Assembly (NCBI GenBank): GCA_947359465.1
Contig: OX375872.1
Span: 81,772,931 to 81,836,930, forward strand
Length of the DNA stretch: 64,000 nt
Source: Metellina segmentata
Taxonomy: Eukaryota; Arthropoda; Arachnida; Araneae; Tetragnathidae
Direction of reading: 5' to 3'
Position 1 is the first letter of the stretch; each line of letters starts with the position of its first letter. A program made the translations under genes and the position numbers. The notes beneath the pieces were generated by a model. That model was not told the DNA's origin, searched no databases, and saw nothing but the letters and a program-made list of their open reading frames with translations. Positions 39,901 through 51,900 of the stretch are shown here, piece by piece.

Positions 39901-42900
39901 AAGCCTTCACTGTAGAAGTTATTTAACCGTTAAAAGTATCAGATTATATTAATTTACTGCGACGTGAAACACTTGTAGCAATTAACTGTCAACTGTCATG
40001 ACCTCGGAGTGTCATTGGACTCAGTTCCTACTCTCAGTGTAGTATTAAATAAGAGTTACATGATGGGCATACACCAACTTTGCGTTCTGCATTAAACACG
40101 CCTTATACAAGCAGCCATTCCTTAAGAACAATAATACTTTTAGATACGATAAGAAATGTGTGAAAATTGTTTTCTTTATTTTGGCAGATTCTCTTATTAT
40201 CAATTTTGTTTTCATAACCATTCTGGTGGTTATTTCGACAGGGAATCTTGTCATTAGCAAAATTGGTCAGATCTTGACTGACGAGATATCTCGTCGAAAC
40301 CACTTGGAGGCCATTGGAACACTTGGATGGTTTCAATGCACGATATTTCAAACGAAATTTCAAATACGATAGTATTATTTTGACTTTCCATTACTTTCGA
40401 AACTTGAAATTTGAAATTGTTTCGTGAATTCAGAATGGGATTATTTCTGAAGGAAAAATGATGTTTGATTTTACCACAGGATAATTAAGTATGAAATCGA
40501 ACGATTAAGCAAATTAAATGATTCAGATTAAATTATTTTTTCACAAGATATGTTTCGAATGAGACTCATTGCTTTCTGCAACAAGTTGGAACCTTACTAC
40601 GACATGATCTATAGCAGATCATATCTCTTTTGAAATGCTATAAATCTGCTGAAGGAGAGTGAAAGATGCATGAAGAAACTTTATAAGGAGAATAAAGATA
40701 ATGTGTTTCAAATATAAGATCCAGATTTCCAAAAGACAAGTTGATTTATAATTCGTTATTTTTCATGATAGAATGTTTATAGAATGACAATATAATCCCC
40801 GGAATGTATCTGTGAAAAACATACAGTCAGAACTGAAAAATAGGGTTATTGCAACCTCTGAAGTGGTCCCCTTGTGTATCTATGCACTAACTTAGACGGT
40901 GTTTCCTTCTCTGGAACCATTTACCACGGAGTACTCTTAAATACCTTCATTCCAGTATGCTGTATATCAGTAACGTCAGAAAAAATCTTCGTTCTTTTAA
41001 ACCAGCCTTTTATTTTGAGAATAGCCAGAAATCCCACGGGGCAAAGTCGGGTGCATAAGCAGGAGGTTTAAGTTTTATATAAAGAGTAATGTAGTTGGGT
41101 TCCTTTTCTCATTGTTGGCAATAAAACATTAAAAATTTATCATGCAAAAGATGCAATCAATAACATTCATATGCATTAGTATTGCTTTTACCCCACAATA
41201 CACTTAACCTTTAAACTACGGTCGGTACAATAATTGTACCTTGATCGCGCCAAGAAGGAATTTAGACTACGGCCAGCACAGCAGTTGTGCTTTGAAAGTT
41301 ATCAGAATCGCGCCAAGAAAGAAAAGGTCGTAGTCAAAGAGGTTAGTTACCTACATAACCAAATCTTGGAATTTAATCTTTTAAACGACTCCATTTGCCT
41401 ATTTTCGTCTGTTATGTGTGTGTGGGCATCTATATATTTAAACTGTTTTCTTTGTAAATGAATGTGAAAAACAAAATTGTCTTTTAGTCACCTCAAACAA
41501 TTCGCACCTCATACAATTCGAAAATATGTCTTAGTAAAGTTTCCAGATCACATAGAAAATGAATCAGCTGAGAAGAATGACTGAATGTAAAACTATGTAC
41601 AAAAATGAGATAGGTTTTATACATAACTGCTTTTGGTAATGGTAATTGCAATTAATTAACGTCGCACTGGAAGAACACAGCGGACTTTATGCGACGGTCC
41701 GGGATCAATCCCCAAGGGAAAGATCCGAGAAGAGCACAACTTAATTTTGAACCACTTATAACTGCTTTTGGAACAAGCAAATATTGTATGAAAGTTTAAA
41801 TAATAATCAATCACGCATTGTTTCTCTTATAATAAAAACTTAATACATATACAAAATATGCAATATAAAGTCGATGTGAGCACTAATTTTCGGATAATTT
41901 AAAATATATTTGCTAATATATATATTAATATTCAGTCCAACAAGGTAAAATATCTGAGTCAAACAGTTTAGAACTAAACTCACGCCTAATAAAAAAGTAT
42001 ACACTTTAAGAAGTACATGTTACTTACACGTATGCGATAACTAGATGAAAGTGCATAATCTTCATGAGTTCGTTTTTCTTGGTTAAAATTTTCCGTTTTT
42101 AGAAACCTTTCTGATATCAGACGCATCACAGACACTTCATCAATATGTTACTAAATTTTTGATGATGACGAAGTCAAGATCTCATGATTTTTTACTAATG
42201 ACGAGATACCTCGTAGAGACAACCACCAGGAGGGTTTACTAAACAGCATTGTTTGCGTTTATATATTTTAGTTTACTATCACAAAACTTGTTAAAATATC
42301 CACACAGTGGAAAAAAGGCAAGCAAAGAAGACGTCCCAGTGAAAAACTTACCTTAGAATCTATTCCGATAACTTTTCCGCATTCGTCACAGGTGTTAGAA
42401 AACACTTGTTCGTAACACTTAGTACAGTAAGGATGTTCATCCCTTAAGACATATCGTTGACCAGTGAGCGTCTCATCGCACTGCCAGCAGCAAAAGTGAC
42501 TCGAGTGCCAATCTTTGGACATAGCTTTTGTGTATTCTCCGGAGAAAATGAGCTGAAGAGAAATAAAGCATTGTAAGATTTACAAAACTCCTTTAAAACG
42601 TTTTAGCTACAACTTTCATTGAAACACATTACTATGGTTAAAAATAATTTTTTAATGCTCTTAGAAGTATCGTGTCAAGATATGCTTAGGTGTAGGATCT
42701 GAAATGAAAAACAAGAGTCCTCTAGTTACTTGTTCGAAGGGAGTGACTCTTGAATGATTTTGCCAGTACGCTATACATATACAATCAATCACAGTATGAT
42801 AATTTGTTTTTGTATTTTTCCTATGGCAAGGCAAAACAGTAATAAAAAGAGACACAAAAACAATGAAAATTTCAACTTAAGAGTGAAATATTTTTTTGCT

Positions 42901-45900
42901 AAAATTACTGCTTTTGTACTTACAAAATTATATAATCAAGTAATTCAAAACTTTGCACATTAATTAATTATAATTTAGGTATTGATAAAAATATTTAAAT
43001 AATTTCTTGTGAAGAATCATGCCTGTTAGCCTTCCTAGACCATGGCAAGGCATTTGTTGGCATAATTTCTTAACTCCAATGATCTTAAGAAAGTGAAAGG
43101 CTTTTTACTTCATGCAAGCAAACATGTAGCTATAGTTTTATGAACCAGAAAATTAACATTTTTTGCGAAAATGGTGACTTGTCAAATCCAAAATCATTGA
43201 TTTATCTCATTACATCGGACGAGTTTTTTTTTTTTTGCTATAAAACATAAAAATGTAACACATTACTTTTCATGCTCATCAAACGATAAACGGATGATTG
43301 TTCGCCATGCTGTAAAAATTGAAAGTCGATCAATCTTATAGATATCATGTTAGCCACTCGCAAAAAAGCAGCAAAAATCGGGTTTAAATCTTACATCTAC
43401 GCGCCAGTCTACATTTAAGCACGTCTGTCATGGCTTACGACTGAGTTAGTCAAGCAAATTTCGGCTTGAAATTTGTCACGCATGTTCTCAAAACCCTAAA
43501 AAATAAAATTATATTAAAAATCGAAGAAAAAAAATGTCACCCCCAAAAGAAACTACTATCTTTGAACACAAACAACAAAACAAGGAAAGTTAATAAGCGA
43601 AGTCATAGCCCCAATCAGTCTATTGTTAACCAGTACCGGGATGTCAATCCCATGGAATGCACCATAACGATGCAGGTGGACTCTTTTCATAGGTCCGTTT
43701 AGTTCAAATAGTCGACAGTTCGGATGGTCACATATACCTTGACAATCATGTCCTCAAAAGCCGGAAGAGACTCACTGCCTAACGGCGTGGCCTGTATAAC
43801 TGGTATATCAATAAGATCTTCAGTATTGAAATTTTTTGTTCTCACCCTGTCCTGCAACTACTTGATATTTTATGGTCCCTATTTTTTTATGTATAGTTTG
43901 GGATGCAGAGTAGTTAAATTAAACCTTTAAAACCTTTCTCCACATAGTGCACCCTAAAAAATAATTCTATACGGCTAAGTGTTGTACGACTTTAGGTCTC
44001 ACGGTCCAAATTTCTAATGTTACGGAGGCATAAAACCTGAAATTGTGAAGCTTTATTCAAGTGTGTGAAATTTTATTTGAAGGTAAAATGCTAACGAAAT
44101 GCAGAGCGTATTAGGGAATAAGGAGGGACAGTGCTTACTGTCAGAACTTTCTGTTTCAACTTGGATAATAGAATACCATATTGTGTTTATTTAAAGCTTT
44201 TAACCGGCCAAGTGTTTTGGACGACAAATCTTGTCCATCAAGATCTGAACAATTTTGTTACTGACGAGATACCTCGGCACCAAGATTTTGACGATTTTCT
44301 TTAAGATGACGAGATTAAGATCTGGTCGGATTTCTCCTCATGACGAGATATCTCGTCCGTCCAGAACTGATCAGTTTTGCTAAGGACGATGTAACTCGTC
44401 GAGACAACCACCAGGAGGATCAAACAAAAATATGGATATTTTGTAAATTATAAAAATTTTCTTTAAATTTCATGATAAATACATACTTATGAAAAGGAAG
44501 TTTTGACTGAAATAGAAAAAGGGGACGAATTTGAGCTTATGTAGCCTACCCTCTATATTTTCCTGGTTCTTAGATTTAATGAAGCCATTACACCCGAGGT
44601 GAAAATAGGTCTTACATATATTTAGACTAGAGGAAATAATTTTTATTTTAATTATAAAAACAATTAGTGGGCTTAATTTTCTAAAAGGCAGGTGCAAGAA
44701 TCTCGAGGAAGTAAGAAAAGTTAAATTCTGAGAGGCAAATAGTGTATTAGATTTTATGTCTGAGAAAGCCCCAAGATTTTCCCTAGGACTAGAAATCAGC
44801 GTCTCTTCGACCAGGTAGCACCAACCACCAAATGGAAACGATTTATCTTCAAAGTACCAAGACATGTAGGTCAAAATTCAAAGAATTTTGCTTAATTGAT
44901 TTTTACAAAAGCCTATAAAAAGTATCTGCTTAAAATTTAACTGTCCAGAAAATGTTAAACTTCTTTGGAAACACACTTGTGTAAGTAATTTTTTTCAGTT
45001 ATAAGCCAAAATAAGGGTAAATTACAGGATAATTAAAAAAAAGATTTAATTCGAGGCATCTTGAGAGCTTTTACAATAGGACAAACTCTCGACTATACCT
45101 CTTGTTGGTTAAAAAAAAATGTAACGTGTCGCATTAATGTTTAATAAGTAAACCTGGATTATTGTAGTCGGTTCTTTTCACTCAACGTATCTTACCTCTT
45201 TCTTCAAACTATTGCATGCCTCCCGCTATCATCACTATCTGCGGAAGGTTCCAAGTTTGAAACGAACCAAAGACCATCGTGTACATGGAATCTGATGCAC
45301 CTTAAATATCTCGTGGTATAAAATGTCCTCAATTAGGCGTGGTTCTGAAGTTTGGAGAATGTGTTGCCATCTCTAGTGTTGACCTCATCATCTGACCGTA
45401 GTTCAAAATGATTAGTGCTGTCCTAAAATCTTTCCCTTCGGGTTGGACCATGTTGACTTACTATTTCACACGTATGTTTCCTTAACAATCAGGATCGCGA
45501 ATTTTAAATTATATATTTTGATATAAACTACCATTATTATCAACAATTTAGATTTAGAGTTACTCATCCATAAATACCGAAACATTACCTAAACCAATCG
45601 ATAGAAATTTCAGCACATAATAATCGGTTGAGGAAAATACGTTTCCGGATTGAAAACAGGAACTATAGAACCAGGTTTGTTCAATATATTCGGTGATTTA
45701 AGAAGCAAATTGATGTCAAACCTTAATAAGATCTTAGGCAATGCTTTGTTTTAAGTATCTGAGGCTCAAATTAACGTATTCCAAAACTTTTTTCACAGAT
45801 GCGCGATAAATGAACTGACCAGAGAAAGCAAAAGATGCTTAGAACCTTTAGAGTCGGAGCTAATGGTAGCAGTTTATTGACTATAGGGGCAAAGAGTTTG

Positions 45901-48900
45901 AAATTGTTTTTTAGCACAAGAAAAAAACCTTAGTTCTTCAGCATCAATGGAATGAGACAAATACATGGAATGAGAAACAGGTAAAAATGTAAGTTTTGAT
46001 ACTACATTCTGTCCTGGACACTAAATACAATATTTTGTTTCATATTATCCAATACATGAAAATTCGTCGGTGTGACACCACGCCGCTAAAAATTTGTCGT
46101 GACTAAATCTTCCATAAATTCATGGTAGAAAACTAGTCACCTCACCTTAACTTCAATACTTATAGAGCTGTGCGTTCTACATTACGTTAATGATACTTAT
46201 ACAGAAACGTAAGGCAAGAATCCTAAACAGAACGGGAGCAAAGTCACCTCGCGGCACTTGAAATTTGTTGCGACTAAATCTTCCTTAAATTCGCTACCGA
46301 AAGCTGGTCACCCTAGATTAGCATTAACCTGTGCACTCCTACAATATAATAATAAATACTTGTACAGAAATATAAGACAGGAGTCCTAAACAGGACTAGA
46401 GCAAAGTAAACAAAGTGATACCCCGCCGTTAAAAATTTCTCGCGATCAAATATCACGTAAATTCGTGGTCGTAAAAGCTGGTCACCATAACCTCAGTACT
46501 TACGAATCTGTGCATTCTGCATTACACTAATGACTACTCGTAAGGAAATATAAGAGATGATTTCTAAACAGGATCAGAGAACAAAGTAACGCCGCGCCGC
46601 TAATATGTATCACGATTAAATATCCCTTAAATTCAAGGCCGAAAGCTTGTCACCCTACCTTCAGTACTCATGAAGTTATGCACCAATATATTACGCTAAT
46701 GAATACTTGTACAAAAATCTAAGACAAGAGTCCAGAACAGAATCAGAGCAAAGTAAGCATGCAATCGTGTCTACTTTGAACAACGACTACAAACAATGTG
46801 TCTATGCACTAATGAGATGACATCAGAACAAAGAGCATACAAACCGATCACTCCTTTACTCTTGAGAAGCGCAAACACAAACGTCCGATCGGGGAGTTAA
46901 CCAAGCGAGAAAGAGTATCGAGCTGAGTTGTGATGGAGGAACGTGGGCAGAGGTTATTTTGGAGGCAAAGATTAGAGGTTGAGTAAATTTATGGCAAGGC
47001 CGACTCATCCTGAAAAGTGTTAATCAAGGACGGTAACAGTTAGGACTAAAAATAATATCTCAATCTTTTTGCTCCTATATCAGCTGTTACATCTCTTCCA
47101 AATGACGCTAAGCATCTATACGCTAATGACTTGTATTTTCTTTTGTTGGCAGAGCTATCCAACAAGAAAAAACATAATTCATCAGCTAGTGAGCTACTCG
47201 CTTTTAACAACGAAAGGGCATTGGATTCGCGAAGAAACGTGGATTAACACGTTTCACCAATACCGTGCTCTTGTGGGTGATATTTTAAGCTAAGTTACTT
47301 TATATTGTGGTAAAATAAAGTTCCGATATTGGTGGGGAAAAAATCGGTGATTAATGTTTTAATGTAAGGCTCTTAATAGGGAAGTAAGGCAAGCTCTTGA
47401 TTAAGCATATATCAGCGATTGTAGGTTTGATATTTTGAGAAAATAAAAATTTATAGAAAATACAATATAACTGTTTTAAAACACAGATATGTCTAAATTA
47501 ATTAAATAACTAACAAACTATCAGGATGAGTAACATATAACACATAACGGATAAGATATTATTTTGTGAAAGGGCGGTAATACAAAATTTTCGGTAATTT
47601 AACCCTTTGTACGTGTGAAAGGCACTGAGAAAATTTTTTGGAAAGAAAAGCGTTTGTGCGCAAAGACACCTTATATGAATGTGTTTTGTACAAAACAAAA
47701 AATTACTACTTTCAGTTCTTTTAAGAGAGGTTGGTCATCGTATGTTACATCGTTCATCTAGATCACCTCTTATATTAGAATACCAAATGAAAATACATTA
47801 ACCTTAATATATTAGAATATTTATATACTCCCTTTAATAGCTAGACTCTTTAATAAGCGATGAGGCTTTTGGCATTTTACCTCCTCTTAACGACGCCTTA
47901 ACCCTCCTGGTGGCTGTCTTGACAAAGTATCTCATCATTATACAAACTAACCAGACTTTGATGGACGAGATATCTTGTCATTAGAAAAAACTGATCCGAT
48001 CTTGATCTCGTCATCATAAAAAATTAGCAATATCTTGATGACGTGTATCTGGAAATTTGCAAAATTAGTCAGATCTTGATGAACGAGATATCTCGTTGAA
48101 ATCACTTGGAAGGTTAAAGAAACTATATCTTAAACGTAAATGAATCTGTGGTGTATATTCACTAACACATAAAAATTGCCAAACGTTCTAATACAGCAGT
48201 ATAATGAATATTGAAACTTATAAAATATGGGTAGGATTAGTGAAAATTTGTTCTTTCTAGTTAGTAAAAAACGACCATGTCATTAGGGTGATTTTATAAA
48301 CCTCGTAATTCCCATCGACACATGCCCTCAGGGCCACATCTTCTTTAAAGTGTGTGAGGGCATCACAACACCGAGATACCCGAGAGTGATCTTTTCTCCC
48401 TTTCATATTTACCAGCATCTACCCTTATACTTTTTGATTTTTCTTCCTCCATCTTTGTGTTGTCTGTCATGTGTTTGGCGCAACTTGGCTAAATGCGGCC
48501 CTTGCGCCATAAAACCCGAAAAAAACCAACCAACCCATCGACATTTAAGAGTTAAAGGTATTTCTTTAAGATTTACACACGTTTACTACTTGAGCGCACG
48601 AGGCACTGTTGAGAGAGTATATTCATGTATCAAATTCAACATTTCATTTAAATATCACAAGATCATACTGTGCCAGAAATGTTGAGGTATTTACTAAGAA
48701 CGTTAGGGGTTGTGAATTCTTCCTTGTTCCTAAAGTTGACAACCGTACTTTACAAATTACGGAGAGCAAAGCAAGGCTAATTTTTTCAAATGAACGATTT
48801 ATCGAAAATTGACACTAAAGCTAACGAAAATTTGTATCTGCTAGTTTTTTATGAAGCCTGATACAAATTCCAGGATTTAAATTTTTTGTGCATGGAAAAT

Positions 48901-51900
48901 CCAACGAACAGCTTCGCCAACACAAGAACAAAGCACTTTTTGTGAAACAAATGAGCTAGAGTCACGTGACTTATGGCCCACGTGTGATAGGACATAAGGT
49001 CACCCTTCCCGAACTGATTGGCGTGGTGCAGAAGTTCGGAGAGTGTGGTGCAGATCAGGCGACGACCTCGTCAACTGACCCCCCCCCCAGTTGTTGAAAA
49101 TGTCTAGGTGTTGTTCTCAGATATTTTCCTTAGAGATTGATCCTGCACCGCCCTCAATAGCCCGGTGTGTTGCTTCAGTGAGACATCAATTCATCTGACC
49201 CCCTCTGCCCAAAATGATTACGTTCCGATGTTACACAGTAAGTTCAAATACTTTGGGTCGCATCTCGTATGTTATAACTGTAGCGTTTCGTTAAAAAACA
49301 TCAGACTATCCTTATTTATATTATTACAAATTTGTAGCCCAGTAACAGATATTTACAGTTTATGACTGGTATTGTCCGTTTTGAAATATATATGTGATTA
49401 GGATCGTGGTCTACGGCTTCAAGTGGGTATGGCCCCTCGGGCACATCTTCTTTAGGTGTAGATGGCCTTCACGGACCCAAGGTACTCTTCACGGTTCCAA
49501 GGTAGATATCTTCTTTTCTCGTGGGGTAAGCTGTATTTAATAATTAAATAAGAAAACAAACGAAGAGGCAATCCATCATCAAAGTTACTTTCCAAAATGA
49601 AGGTTGGATACATATACTCGCTATTCAATTCTGTTGTTAGCGTGATCCATCCCGAAGGGAAAAACCTAAGGACAGCACCTCGTAATTCTGAACCACGGTC
49701 AGATGACGTAGGAAGTTCAAAGGGAATAAAGATTTGATTTGAGAAAACTGAACAGGAGGTGACAAGTTGAGTGATAGCTTAACGGGCAGAGGAAACACCA
49801 CGGATTGAGGACCACACATTCCGATTGAAAGGGAAAGAAAAAGTAGTGCACGCCTTGTTGAGTCGGAGAAATCAGTTGGAAAGACTCAACAAATCTCCTG
49901 TTCTTTACCAATGAAACAATAGGCTACTGAAAGCTCGATTTTTCAGTTTTCGTTCCGAACTTCTTTACTGGATCTCCACGCTATTCGTTCCCCAGACGTA
50001 TTAGGTTGTCAACTGGGAAAAGGGGCAGATTGCCAGGTGACGGAACGGTGGAAGAAAAGATCTCTGTACTCGCAAAGAGAATTTCTTTTTGGTAGTGACA
50101 GCTTCTGTATCATTTTTCATCATCGAACAAGGAGAGCAAACATGGGCGTTTGCACCCGCAGGTACTTGGATGCATTTATTGTTTGTGTTACGGACATTAC
50201 GCAAAGGAAACACGCTTGCCAGGCATAAAAATTGACTTTTATGATTCGCTTACTTTTACGTTTAGAGCTACATGGAAAGGATGTGAAGATGTTTATCATT
50301 CGTAAAAGAGAGCCATACCTGGAAAGGGCTTCTCACAGTATGCGTTAAAATTTATCATTACACTTCATTTACGGATAATATCTTATTACTTAGTCCTGTC
50401 ATAAAACATTTTTTTAGCTTAGTCTTACGGTAAAATCATTTTACAAAACTTAACATTCACAGCGAATGAAGGTACAGTCACAGGACAGTTAGAACGAAGG
50501 TGAGGAAAAAATTGAAAATCCATTTGTAAGAGAAAGTAGATTTTTTAACATTCAGAATCAATATGAAATTCAGAAGCGATGGTAGGTAGTTAACGTCACA
50601 CTAGAGCGACACACGGGCTATAGGCGATCCGGGATCCATCCGAAGGGAAAGATCCGAAGACAACACCTCGTAATTTTGAATCACGGTCAGATGCCTAGGT
50701 CAACACCCGAGCTAGGAAACGATGCTGATTGCTCCACGTGGAGCCCCTGGATAGCTGATTTTTATCGACGGACTAAGCGCATCAGCAGAAGCTGCATTTT
50801 CGAGTCCTGCCGCGTTGCCGTGGCAAAGTGGGTGTTCACTCGCTGCGCTAGAAACCTGCGAGTCGTAGGCGGTGCAGGTTTAATTCCTCACTGAGTATAT
50901 TTCTCTCTTCTGTGTATTCTTCCTAGTGTGGGTACATCCATTTCTTGACGTTATATCCAAGGCTTTGGGCCAAATATGGTCCTTGCGCCATAAAGTCAAT
51001 CATCAAAGTATAGGTATAGATATATATATAGTTATAGAAAACATCGTAATATCAACAAGCCGGATTGACTCACGGACCAAGATTTAATGAGTCCAAAAGA
51101 AATTAAAATTCTTATACACAAAGCTTTCACTTGTCTCAGGAAAAACGGAATGTTTAAAACTGTGACGGGGACAAATGAAATAAAAATTGATATCCAATAT
51201 TTAGGATTACAAAAAGCGGAATCAATACGAAATTGTTCTTTTTACTAGACACAAATCTTCTCTTCGTGTCTTATACTTTTGATAAGTAAATGTTAAGAGA
51301 AATATCTATCTATCCATGACATACACAGAAAACATTAAAATTGAATGTTAGTAATAAACGATAACGAAAAATGTCTGTAACTTTCATATAAAAATGTACG
51401 ATAAAAAGAAAAATAATAAAGAGCAAGAAACAAAAGAACAATGAAGAATTTCGGAATGTGAATGTAAGGTTGATTTTTTAAATAATATTTTTACTCAGAG
51501 TTTATGTTTAGTTAAAGTATACATATTGATAAATATGGATATGTAAATCATACAAATTTGAGTAAAGATACAAGTATAATAACTATTTCCAAGACATTTT
51601 TAACTCATTCACATATTTCAAGATTTCATACTCTAACTTCATGTTAGAGATAGTTTATAATGATTTTTCAAATGCATTTCCATCAATTTCTAAAAGTATT
51701 TAGGGAAGTTTTAAAAAGTTAAATTTGTAAGACTTGGCATTTTAGAAATTCAAGTAGAGAACGTATTTCGTTTTCAATATTGTAATAATTCCAATTTAAG
51801 AAATTACCTCATTTTTCTCCTCTGTAATTTCAATGGGTCCTTCCATTTTTTCGTCATATTCCACTTTCACGGTTTTCTTCTTGGTTTTCTTGATTTTCTT

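Noticed and set aside
44470..44874. Open frame of 134 codons on the minus strand
   Set aside because: Ordinary A/T-rich composition, no homology recognised, inside a Limpet intron.
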